Below are positions 57,579 through 64,000 of a DNA stretch of 64,000 bases, piece after piece. The notes below the pieces were generated by a model that saw nothing but the letters and a program-made list of their open reading frames with translations, was not told the DNA's origin and ran no database searches. The DNA comes from Curtobacterium sp. PhB115 (GTDB taxonomy: Bacteria; Actinomycetota; Actinomycetes; Actinomycetales; Microbacteriaceae). The DNA is taken from positions 283,466 to 347,465 of the forward strand of contig NZ_RJKR01000006.1 in assembly GCF_003752025.1 (NCBI RefSeq), read 5' to 3'. A program made the translations under genes and the position numbers. Position 1 is the stretch's first letter. Each line of letters starts with the position of its first letter.

Positions 57579-58343
57579 TCAGAGCTCGTGGCCGATGACC
57601 CGGTCGCCGAGCGGTTGCACGGGGCGGGCGTTCTCGACGTGCGCCGCCTCGAGGTCCGCGATCTGGTCCGCGCCGAGCTCGATCGGGTCCTCGAGCACGA
57701 TCCACCGCACGCCCTCCGAGCACGGCGGCGTGGTGAGCGATCCCTCGTACGTGGCGAACGAGCGCGAGGCGGGCAGCATCGACTCGACGTCCACCGTGCT
57801 GGCCCGGCCGGCGCCGGCGGTCGCCCCGGCGACGTAGCTCTCGTACGCCGGGTTGTGCGCACCGACCTCGGCCAGGACGCCGACGACGGTCAGCTCCCCC
57901 TTCCGGTCCGCGTGCACGAAGTGGAACTCGGCGGCAGCGGCGGCCCCGTCGACGGTGTGCTCGGACGCGGCGTGGAAGTGCATCTGGACGAGGTCGAGCG
58001 CCGTCCCGTCGATGGTCGTCGTGGCACCGTCGTCGGCGGTGAACTGCACGGTGTGTCCGTTGTCGGCGGTCAGGCCGTGCACGGCACCGGACGCGGTCAG
58101 GTCGAGCTGCGCACCGCGGGCCGGAGCGGGGAGGTCGACCGGCGACTGCTGCTCACCGGCGTCGCAGGTGCCGTACTCGTTCGCGAGGCCGCCCCAGTGG
58201 TCCGGTGCCCCCTCGCCCGCGTAGGACCAGGCGGCACCGGCGTCGTGCGGGGTGCGCTCGGACGGAGCGTCGGGGGTGCAGCCGGCGAGGACGAGGAGCA
58301 CGGCAGGGGCGGCGAGCAGGGAAAGGCGGGAGCGGTTGCGCAT
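57579..58343 (-). CDS. Alpha-type carbonic anhydrase, lipoprotein
   Basis: 254 residues. A lipoprotein signal (MRNRSRLSLLAAPAVLLVLAGC) puts the lipid on C22. The mature domain is an alpha carbonic anhydrase: WSYAGEGAPDHWG, zinc ligands H122 and H124 in MHFHAASEHT and H141 in EFHFVHAD, and TTPPCSEGVRW, where a disulfide with C60 is expected. It would interconvert CO2 and bicarbonate outside the membrane. CAGGCT 7 nt upstream of the ATG is a weak leaderless-type element. Confidence 0.93.
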   Translation of the reverse strand: MRNRSRLSLLAAPAVLLVLAGCTPDAPSERTPHDAGAAWSYAGEGAPDHWGGLANEYGTCDAGEQQSPVDLPAPARGAQLDLTASGAVHGLTADNGHTVQFTADDGATTTIDGTALDLVQMHFHAASEHTVDGAAAAAEFHFVHADRKGELTVVGVLAEVGAHNPAYESYVAGATAGAGRASTVDVESMLPASRSFATYEGSLTTPPCSEGVRWIVLEDPIELGADQIADLEAAHVENARPVQPLGDRVIGHEL

Positions 58344-58403
58344 GCCGGACAGCCTGACACACTGGTATTTCACATTCACTGAAGCGGGCACGGCTCCCGG
58401 GCG

Positions 58404-58416
58404 TAGGGTCCGCTGC
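58404..58416 (+). promoter_or_regulatory. Leaderless-type promoter
   Basis: TAGGGT (58,404-58,409) lies 7 nt before ATG 58,417. Confidence 0.5.
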
Positions 58417-58899
58417 ATGCACGTCGGCCTGCGGATCGTCCTCGACGCGCCGGTCGAGGCCGTGCGCGACGCACTGTTGTCCCCGTCCGTGATGGTCGCG
58501 GTGACGAAGCCGTTCCTGGTGTACCGCTCGCGGGACCCGGACGGGTTCCCGGAGCGGTGGGAACCGGGTCACCCGCACCCGATCACCGCGGACGCGTTCG
58601 GGCTGCTGCCGAGCGGGGACACCCACGTCGACCTCGACCTGTACGAGGTCGACGGTGTCCCGGTGCAGCGCGACAACGGCGGCGGCACGTCGGGACTCTT
58701 CGGCCGGATGATGATGCGGCACCGGATGGCCGTCCTGCCCGCGCCGGGCGGGGGGACGCTGCTCCTCGACCGCCTGACCTACCGGATGCGTCCAGCGGCC
58801 CTCGGCGTCGCACTGTGGCCGGGCATGTGGGTCATCTGGCAGTGGCGGGCACTCCGGATGCGTGCTCTCGCGCCCACCTGGCGGACGGACGGGTCCTGA
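58417..58899 (+). CDS. SRPBCC-like protein of unknown function
   Basis: 160 residues. The opening (GLRIVLDAPVEAVRDALLSP) and the alternation of strands, with a closing helix (LWPGMWVIWQWRALRMRALA), suggest a START/SRPBCC ligand-binding fold; no closer family is recognised. The terminal helix is Trp-rich. It shares a short divergent region with the carbonic anhydrase gene and is followed by a copy of the dispersed repeat and a DUF1684 gene. Confidence 0.7.
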   Translation: MHVGLRIVLDAPVEAVRDALLSPSVMVAVTKPFLVYRSRDPDGFPERWEPGHPHPITADAFGLLPSGDTHVDLDLYEVDGVPVQRDNGGGTSGLFGRMMMRHRMAVLPAPGGGTLLLDRLTYRMRPAALGVALWPGMWVIWQWRALRMRALAPTWRTDGS

Positions 58900-58906
58900 C
58901 GGACGC

Positions 58907-58924
58907 GATCCGGGCCTCCCGTCC
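58907..58924 (+). repeat. Dispersed repeat copy with a GATCCG extension
   Basis: GATCCGGGCCTCCCGTCC matches the 44,759 and 45,233 copies (GATCCGTGCCTCC) and the right arms of the two-arm copies. It is intergenic, just before the -10 element of the next gene. Confidence 0.5.
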
Positions 58925-58939
58925 ACCGCGCAGCGGGCG

Positions 58940-58952
58940 TAGCCTCGACCAC
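58940..58952 (+). promoter_or_regulatory. Leaderless-type promoter of the DUF1684 gene
   Basis: TAGCCT (58,940-58,945) lies 7 nt before GTG 58,953. Confidence 0.5.
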
Positions 58953-59618
58953 GTGAGCCAGACGCGCCCCGAGGAGCCGACGACCGACACCACCGCGCAG
59001 ACCGACCGTGTGCACAGCACGCTCGCGACCGTGGACTGGCGGCGGATGACCTTCGACCTGTACCGCAGGGTGCGGGCGACGCCCGATCCGGAGACGGCGC
59101 ACGCGCTCTGGCGGGAGACGCGGGACGCGATGTTCGCCGACCACCCGGCCTCGCCCCTGCTCGACGACGACGCCCGTGACTTCGAGGCCCTCCCGGTGCC
59201 GGACTACGACCCGGCGTGGCGGTTCCAGGCACGGATCGAAGCGGCGGAGCCCCTCGACCTCGACGTCGAGACGGGGACCGACGGCATCGTGCACTTCGAC
59301 CGGCTCGGTGTGGTCAGCCTGCCCGGCATCGGCACGCTCGACGTCTGGTCGCACGGCGGCTACGCGGGCGGGGTCTTCGTGCCCGTGAAGGACGCCAGCG
59401 CCGGCAAGGCCCGCGGGACGTACGGCGGCGGGCGCTACCTGCTCGACACGATCAAGGGCGCCGACCTCGGCGGCGACGACTTCGGGTCGCTCGTCCTCGA
59501 CTTCAACTTCGCGTACAACCCGTCGTGCGCGTACGACCCGGCGTGGGCATGCCCGCTCGCGCCCCCGGGCAACACCGTGCCGGTCCCGATCCCCGTCGGC
59601 GAGCAGTACGACTTCTAG
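58953..59618 (+). CDS. DUF1684 domain protein
   Basis: 221 residues. The DUF1684 signature is clear: FADHPASPLL, then FVPVKDASAGKARGTYGGGR and the closing block LVLDFNFAYNPSCAYDPAW with CPLAPPGNTVPVPIPVGE. The family is cytosolic, with no established function. Start is GTG 58,953. The stop codon TAG is the first part of the TAGGGT element that lies 7 nt before the next gene, so its 3' end and the gntR promoter overlap. Confidence 0.9.
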   Translation: MSQTRPEEPTTDTTAQTDRVHSTLATVDWRRMTFDLYRRVRATPDPETAHALWRETRDAMFADHPASPLLDDDARDFEALPVPDYDPAWRFQARIEAAEPLDLDVETGTDGIVHFDRLGVVSLPGIGTLDVWSHGGYAGGVFVPVKDASAGKARGTYGGGRYLLDTIKGADLGGDDFGSLVLDFNFAYNPSCAYDPAWACPLAPPGNTVPVPIPVGEQYDF

Positions 59619-59628
59619 GGTGGAACGC
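59616..59628 (+). promoter_or_regulatory. Leaderless-type promoter of the GntR gene, overlapping a stop codon
   Basis: TAGGGT (59,616-59,621) lies 7 nt before ATG 59,629; its first three bases are the DUF1684 stop. Confidence 0.45.
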
Positions 59629-59988
59629 ATGACAGGTCTCGTCGCCCTCGACGCCGGTGGACGCGTGCCGCCGTTCGAACAGGTCCGCTCGCAGATCGCC
59701 GCGCAGATCACCGCCGGCTACCTCGTCGACGGGGAACGCCTGCCGAGCGTGCGCGGGCTCGCGGACGAGCTCGGTCTCGCGGCGGGGACGGTCGCCAAGG
59801 CGTACCAGCTGCTCGAGGAGTCCGGCCTGGTGCACACGGCGCGAGGCGCCGGCACCCGGGTGGTGCGACCGGCCGAGGTGCCGGACGCCGTGGCGGACGC
59901 CGCACGGGCGCTGGCGGCCGCGGCACGGGCTGCCGGGCTCTCCGCCGACCAGGCGGCGACCGCGCTCCGGGACGCCTGGCCCGCCTGA
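59629..59988 (+). CDS. GntR-family regulator, YtrA type
   Basis: 119 residues. A winged helix (PPFEQVRSQIAAQITAGYLV, LPSVRGLADELGLAAGTVAKAY, then LVHTARGAGTRVV) is followed by a short two-helix Ala-rich tail. This architecture is the YtrA subfamily, normally next to ABC transporter genes; none is here, so its target is unclear. The neighbouring DUF1684 gene may be in the same unit. Confidence 0.92.
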   Translation: MTGLVALDAGGRVPPFEQVRSQIAAQITAGYLVDGERLPSVRGLADELGLAAGTVAKAYQLLEESGLVHTARGAGTRVVRPAEVPDAVADAARALAAAARAAGLSADQAATALRDAWPA

Positions 59989-60053
59989 GCGGAGCACGCC
60001 GTTCGCGGGCCGCGTCGCCCGTGTTCCGGCGTCGTGCGCTGTCCGCTGTCCGC

Positions 60054-60899
60054 TCAGCAGTGCTCGTACACGTACGCGTCGTCCGACGGTGCCACCAGGT
60101 CGCGGTCCCGCAGGATCGTCATCGCGGGCCGGCTCGTCAGCCCGCACACCGACTTCCATGATCGCTCGAGGGTGTCCGCGTACTCGATGTCGATGACCCG
60201 CTTGCCGTAGGCCTTCGTGTACGCCGAGCACTCCCGGTACTGCACGCACTCCTCGGCGACGACGAAGTCGAACCCGGTCTGCTTCCGCCCCGAGGCCCCG
60301 AGCTGCGGCGTGTTCTTCTGCCCGACGGCCAGGCCGTGGCGGTGCCCGACGGCGACGAGCGACTTCGCCAGCGCCAGGTTCCCCGCTCGGGTGAGCCGCT
60401 TCCCGCTGCGGGTCCAGGAGTCGAGGTTGTCGTACTCGACCGCGTCGAACCCGCGGTCGCCGCACCGGGCGACGGTCTTCGCGAGCACCTTCGTGATGAG
60501 CGCCCGCTTCGCCGCCGTCCGGGTGTCGAGGAGCATCTCGTCCGGCCAGCCCGGGTCGGACACCGGCTTGCCGGCCCCGTCGCGGAGGATCGCCGACGGG
60601 TACGACTTCGTCCACGTGCGCGCGGACTCGGGCTGCGTCTGGAAACCGTTGACGTAGCAGACGTTGTACTTGCCCTTCGCCGGGCGGGCGGTGCTGTCCC
60701 GCTCGACGATCGTCACGCCGGACGGCGGCGTGTACGAGCCGCCGAGCTGGTAGTCCGGGCGTCCCGAGGTCGGCAGGTTCGCGTACGCAGCAGCGGAGCG
60801 TGCGGCGGCACTGGTCGGAGCCGCCTCGGCGCAGCCGACGGTGCCGAGGACGGCCACCAGGGCCATCGCGGTGGTGATCAGGACGGTTCGCGTGCGCAC
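60054..60899 (-). CDS. Secreted GH114-family endo-alpha-1,4-polygalactosaminidase-like protein
   Basis: 281 residues. A signal peptide (about 1-30, ending VGCAEAAP) is followed by a TIM-barrel domain with VCYVNGFQTQPES, GFDAVEYDNLDSWTRSGK and DFVVAEECVQYRECSAY. The acidic residues in FDAVEYDN and AEEC fit the GH114 active site. Members cleave galactosaminogalactan-type polymers in exopolysaccharides. The GTG at 60,899 has AGGA 8 nt upstream. Lipoprotein processing at the TVGC Cys is possible but the lipobox is imperfect. Confidence 0.85.
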   Translation of the reverse strand: MRTRTVLITTAMALVAVLGTVGCAEAAPTSAAARSAAAYANLPTSGRPDYQLGGSYTPPSGVTIVERDSTARPAKGKYNVCYVNGFQTQPESARTWTKSYPSAILRDGAGKPVSDPGWPDEMLLDTRTAAKRALITKVLAKTVARCGDRGFDAVEYDNLDSWTRSGKRLTRAGNLALAKSLVAVGHRHGLAVGQKNTPQLGASGRKQTGFDFVVAEECVQYRECSAYTKAYGKRVIDIEYADTLERSWKSVCGLTSRPAMTILRDRDLVAPSDDAYVYEHC

Positions 60900-60961
60900 C
60901 CGGGAATCCTCGCACGCGCACGGCGAACGGACCGGTCCTGGGTTCTGGGGCGTGCACCCGC

Positions 60962-60967
60962 TATGCT
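60962..60967 (+). promoter_or_regulatory. Possible -10 element upstream of the DEAD-box helicase
   Basis: TATGCT on the plus strand, 221 bp before the helicase ATG; the -35 is not convincing. The intervening leader contains GCACCT...AGGTGC (about 61,060-61,076), reminiscent of the long structured leaders of cold-inducible RNA helicases. Confidence 0.3.
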
Positions 60968-61187
60968 GGTGGTACTCGAGACGCCGATCGTCTCGTGCGT
61001 CGTACGGACGCCCCGAACTCCCGACCACGTTCCACTGATCCTCTGGTCGATGATCGAGCACCTCCCGAAGGTGCCCAGGCTTCTCTGCTGCGGCGACTGC
61101 GCCAGCCACCTCTGTTGGCGCGCATCCCGCCCGCGCGCTGCCTCAGAGCGCGCCCACAGCCGGTCTCATCCGGCTCGAAAGGTCACC

Positions 61188-62801
61188 ATGACCACCAATG
61201 ACCTCCGTTTCTCCGACCTCGGCGTCCCCGCGCCGATGGTCGCCGTCCTCGCCGACCAGGGCAAGGAGACCGCGTTCCCGATCCAGGAGGACACGCTCCC
61301 CGACTCCCTGCAGGGCAAGGACGTCCTCGGCCGTGGCCGCACCGGCTCCGGCAAGACCATCGCCTTCGCGATCCCGCTGGCCGCGCGCCTCGCCGCGAGC
61401 GGCCGCAAGCGCCGTGCCGGTCGCCCCCGCGCCCTGGTGCTCGCCCCCACCCGTGAGCTCGCGACGCAGATCGACGCGACGCTCGCCCCCCTGGCCAAGG
61501 CCATGGGCCTGAACACCACGACCATCTTCGGTGGCGTCGGGCAGGGCCGTCAGGTCGACGCCCTCCGCGGCGGCGTCGACGTCGTCGTCGCCTGCCCGGG
61601 TCGCCTCGCCGACCTCATGCAGCAGGGCCACGTCAACCTCGGCGACATCGAGGTGACCGTCCTCGACGAGGCCGACCACATGGCCGACATGGGCTTCCTG
61701 CCCGGTGTGACCAAGATCATGCAGGCGACGCCCGAGCAGGGACAGCGTCTGCTGTTCTCCGCCACGCTCGACAACGGCGTGGACAAGCTCGTCAAGAAGT
61801 TCCTGCACAACCCGGTGATGCACTCCGTCGACGACGAGAACAGCCCCGTCGAGGCGATGACCCACCACCTGTTCGAGGTCGCCGACGCCGACGCGAAGAA
61901 GCACCTCGTGAGCACCCTCGCCTCGGGCAACGGTCGCCGCATCCTCTTCATGCGCACGAAGCACCACGCCAAGCGTCTCGCCAAGCAGCTCAGCAGCCAG
62001 GGGATCCCGGCCGTCGACCTGCAGGGCAACCTGTCGCAGGGCGCCCGTGAGCGGAACCTCGCGAAGTTCTCGTCCGGCGAGGCCCTCGTCCTCGTCGCCA
62101 CCGACGTCGCCGCCCGTGGTGTGCACGTCGACAACGTCGAGCTCGTCGTGCACGTCGACCCGCCCACCGAGCACAAGGCGTACCTGCACCGCTCGGGCCG
62201 CACCGCCCGTGCCGGTTCGTCCGGTGACGTCGTCACGGTGACCATGCCGGCCGAGCGTCGCGACGTCGCGCAGATGATGCGTGCCGCGGCCATCAAGGTC
62301 ACCCCGCAGCAGGTCACCGCGACCTCCCCGGCGGTCACCGCGCTCGTCGGCGAGGTCGCCCCGATCCGCCACGTGGCCGAGGACCAGCCGGCGCAGCAGC
62401 AGCGCCAGCCCAAGCAGCGCTCGGCCGAGTCCGCCGGTGACGGCGGTCGTCGCCGTGGCCGCGGCGGTCGTTCGGGAGGCGCGGGTCAGCCCGCACGCTC
62501 CGGTTCGGCTCCCGAGTCCGCCGGTTCGGCCGGTGGCCGTCAGGGCCGTCCGGCTCGTGGCGCGCGTTCCGAGGGTGCCGGTCGCTCCGGCGCCGCGGCC
62601 GCCGGTTCGACGGGTGGTCGCCGCAGCGGCGGCAACCGTCGCTCGGGTAGCGGCGACGTCGTGCGCGGCGGCTCGTCAGCGGTCTGGTCCTCCGACGGTG
62701 GCTACGCCGCTGGCCGTGGGGCCGGCAGCGAGTCGGGCGGCAACCGCCGTGGTGGCTCGCGCCGCGCCTCCCGTCCGGCCGGCGCTGCCGACCGCCACTG
62801 A
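61188..62801 (+). CDS. DEAD-box RNA helicase with Gly/Arg/Ser-rich tail
   Basis: 537 residues. Q motif FPIQEDTLP, Walker A GRTGSGKT near 50, motif Ia APTRELATQ, DEAD replaced in context VLDEADHM (DEAD intact), SAT in LLFSATLD, and HRSGRTARAG (motif VI) make it a complete RhlE/DeaD-type helicase of about 400 residues. The remaining 135 residues are a disordered Arg/Gly/Ser tail likely to bind RNA. GAAAGG lies 5 nt before the ATG. A repeat copy is in frame near the end (RRASRPAG). Confidence 0.94.
   Translation: MTTNDLRFSDLGVPAPMVAVLADQGKETAFPIQEDTLPDSLQGKDVLGRGRTGSGKTIAFAIPLAARLAASGRKRRAGRPRALVLAPTRELATQIDATLAPLAKAMGLNTTTIFGGVGQGRQVDALRGGVDVVVACPGRLADLMQQGHVNLGDIEVTVLDEADHMADMGFLPGVTKIMQATPEQGQRLLFSATLDNGVDKLVKKFLHNPVMHSVDDENSPVEAMTHHLFEVADADAKKHLVSTLASGNGRRILFMRTKHHAKRLAKQLSSQGIPAVDLQGNLSQGARERNLAKFSSGEALVLVATDVAARGVHVDNVELVVHVDPPTEHKAYLHRSGRTARAGSSGDVVTVTMPAERRDVAQMMRAAAIKVTPQQVTATSPAVTALVGEVAPIRHVAEDQPAQQQRQPKQRSAESAGDGGRRRGRGGRSGGAGQPARSGSAPESAGSAGGRQGRPARGARSEGAGRSGAAAAGSTGGRRSGGNRRSGSGDVVRGGSSAVWSSDGGYAAGRGAGSESGGNRRGGSRRASRPAGAADRH
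62760..62778 (+). repeat. Dispersed repeat copy in the helicase tail
   Basis: CGCCGCGCCTCCCGTCCGG is nearly identical to the right arm at 36,851-36,870. It encodes RRASRPA in frame near the C-terminus of the helicase. Confidence 0.5.
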
Positions 62802-62940
62802 CCCGACCCGCAAGGGTCCGCCCGACCCGCGAACCTTGGCGGGGGCTGGAAGTGGGGTTCCCCGCCGGGCGTACGGTCTGTTGCACCGGATGCCGCGCGA
62901 GTGGCTGATGGGGAAACGTCCGCTGGTGGAAGGAGAGCCT

Positions 62941-63144
62941 ATGGCTGGGATCGATGACATCAAGAACGCCGCTGCCAAGGCAGCAGGCAAGGCCAAGGAG
63001 GCCGTCGGCAACGCGACGGACAACGACCGCCTGAAGACCGAGGGTCAGACCGACCAGGCCAAGGCCTCGGCCAAGCAGGGCGTCACCGACGTCAAGGACG
63101 CCGCGCACGGCGTCGCCGACAGCTTCAGCAACGACAAGAAGTAA
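62941..63144 (+). CDS. CsbD-family stress protein
   Basis: 67 residues, hydrophilic and helical, with IKNAAAKAAGKAKEAVGNAT and KTEGQTDQAKASAKQGVTDV, the CsbD repeat pattern. The family is induced in general stress; biochemical function is unknown. GGAGAG lies 4-6 nt before the ATG. A perfect terminator follows. Confidence 0.93.
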   Translation: MAGIDDIKNAAAKAAGKAKEAVGNATDNDRLKTEGQTDQAKASAKQGVTDVKDAAHGVADSFSNDKK

Positions 63145-63164
63145 GCCGGTCAGCAACCGCGCTG

Positions 63165-63200
63165 CGAAGCCCCCGGATCCGATCGGATCCGGGGGCTTCG
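63165..63200. terminator. Bidirectional terminator, 16-bp perfect stem
   Basis: CGAAGCCCCCGGATCC pairs perfectly across a GATC loop, between the convergent csbD-like and NUDIX genes; TCGTTGGT follows on the plus strand. Confidence 0.85.
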
Positions 63201-63227
63201 TCGTTGGTGCTCCGTCAGGCGTGCCCG

Positions 63228-63770
63228 CTAGTGCAGGGCACCGACCGAGGCGAGTCCGGCGCGGAGCAGGGCACCGCGTCCGCCCTCCATCTCGTCGGCG
63301 ACGGCGTCGGAAGCGGCTTCCATCGGGCTCATCCAGGTGAGTTCGAGTGCGTCCTGCCGCGGCTCGCACGTGCCCGTGACCGGCACGACGTAGGCGAGCG
63401 AGATCGCGTGCTGGCGTTCGTCCGTGAAGACCGAGGCACCGGGCAGCGGGAAGTACTCGGCGACGGTGAACGGCGTCGGGCTCGAGGGGAGCTGCGGGAA
63501 CGCCATCGGCCCGAGGTCCTTCTCGAGGTGCCGGAAGAGCGCGGTGCGGATCGACTCGCCGAACATCACCCGCCCGGAGACGAGGGTGCGGGCGATCGAA
63601 CCGCTGGGGGACACGCGCAGCAGCACGCCCACCTCGGTCACGACGCCGAGGCCGTCGGTCCGGACGGGGACCGCTTCGACGTAGCAGATCGGGAGACGGC
63701 GACGGACGTTGGCGAGCTCCTCGTCGGACAGCCAGCCGGAGTCGGGATCGGGGGTGCGCAGCGAGGACAT
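63228..63770 (-). CDS. NUDIX hydrolase of the DUF4916 type
   Basis: 180 residues matching DUF4916 throughout: WLSDEELANVRRRLPICYVE, then VGVLLRVSPSG, a NUDIX-like helix SGRVMFGESIRTALFRHLEK, DLGPMAFPQLPSSPTPFTVAE, and DERQHAISLAYVVPVTG. The standard NUDIX box (GX5EX7REUXEEXGU) is degenerate, as is usual for this group, so the hydrolysed substrate is uncertain. It is convergent to the CsbD gene and divergent from the alpha/beta hydrolase. Confidence 0.92.
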   Translation of the reverse strand: MSSLRTPDPDSGWLSDEELANVRRRLPICYVEAVPVRTDGLGVVTEVGVLLRVSPSGSIARTLVSGRVMFGESIRTALFRHLEKDLGPMAFPQLPSSPTPFTVAEYFPLPGASVFTDERQHAISLAYVVPVTGTCEPRQDALELTWMSPMEAASDAVADEMEGGRGALLRAGLASVGALH

Positions 63771-63830
63771 GCACCGTGTCTACCAGGGACGGCGGCGAGT
63801 TCGGCGGAAGGCGCGGGAGTCGGGGATGGT

Positions 63831-63843
63831 TAGCGTTGTCCAC
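63831..63843 (+). promoter_or_regulatory. Leaderless-type promoter of the hydrolase gene
   Basis: TAGCGT (63,831-63,836) lies 7 nt before ATG 63,844. Confidence 0.5.
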
Positions 63844-64000
63844 ATGATCGATGCGGACCTCGTGCAGTGGACCAGGAACGGCGCCGAGCGGACGGGGACA
63901 CCGCTCCTCGTGACGATGCACGGGGTGGGGTCGAACGAGCGCGACCTGCTCGGACTCGCACCGGCACTGCCGCCCGCGTGGACGATGGCGTCACTCCGGG
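63844..64000 (+). CDS. Alpha/beta hydrolase (carboxylesterase/phospholipase type), 5' part
   Basis: The window edge cuts the gene after 52 codons. LLVTMHGVGSNERDLLGLAP is the oxyanion strand-loop of the phospholipase/carboxylesterase (AB hydrolase 2) family, in which HGxGxxxxD/E is conserved. The nucleophile and other catalytic residues lie beyond the window. A TAGCGT element 7 nt upstream suggests a leaderless mRNA. Confidence 0.85.
   Translation, partial: MIDADLVQWTRNGAERTGTPLLVTMHGVGSNERDLLGLAPALPPAWTMASLR

Overview
The window is a very GC-rich (about 68-70 percent by eye) actinobacterial chromosome segment. Gene content, short-LID adenylate kinase, many GTG/TTG starts, NUDIX DUF4916, DUF427, CBU_0592-like and DUF1684 proteins and the order of the translation genes point to Microbacteriaceae, probably Curtobacterium or a close relative; the genus is an inference. 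It is a core-genome region: no prophage, insertion sequence, CRISPR array or tRNA was seen.

Layout. Positions 2-76 hold the C-terminus of an unknown gene. From 244 to 12,814, all on the minus strand, lies the ribosomal protein superoperon, read from rpsJ (S10) through rplC, rplD, rplW, rplB, rpsS, rplV, rpsC, rplP, rpmC, rpsQ, rplN, rplX, rplE, rpsH, rplF, rplR, rpsE, rpmD and rplO to secY, adk and map. Hairpins divide it after rplE (where rpsN is absent) and after rplO. A 547-bp leader precedes rpsJ. Upstream (13,362-15,246) sit a DarT-like (DUF4433) protein and a DNA topoisomerase IB, then the str operon rpsL-rpsG-fusA-tuf (15,464-19,848) with a recognisable promoter. Positions 20,077-22,403 carry three membrane proteins of unknown role.

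A complete type IV pilus cluster follows (22,565-35,127, minus strand): pilB, pilT, pilC, major pilin pilA, pilV-, pilW- and pilX-like minor components, prepilin peptidase pilD, and the pilM-pilN-pilO alignment complex. With two ATPases it should extend and retract pili. A tandem-GNAT protein and a VOC protein lead to rpoC-rpoB (36,942-44,356), with a strong rpoB promoter and a rightward antisense promoter-like element at 44.63-44.70 kb.

The right third is a mosaic of small units: a PH-domain membrane protein; a membrane protein-histidine kinase-LuxR regulator operon; a spermidine-synthase-like protein; a YGQQ-repeat membrane protein; a TPR-like protein overlapping a SprT-like metalloprotein; a CGNR zinc-finger regulator; a four-gene operon with a small GTPase and two roadblock/LC7 proteins (52,200-54,296), which could give polarity or signalling input to the pili; an NRAMP transporter with a perfect dyad operator; DUF427; a ComB-like protein; RimJ/L-type GNAT; an alpha carbonic anhydrase lipoprotein; SRPBCC-like, DUF1684, GntR, GH114, DEAD-box helicase, CsbD, NUDIX DUF4916, and the start of an alpha/beta hydrolase.

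Two patterns cut across the region. A run of genes from 50 to 64 kb has a TAnnnT element 6-8 nt before the start codon, implying leaderless mRNAs. A dispersed GCCTGGAGGC-type repeat occurs both between and inside genes.
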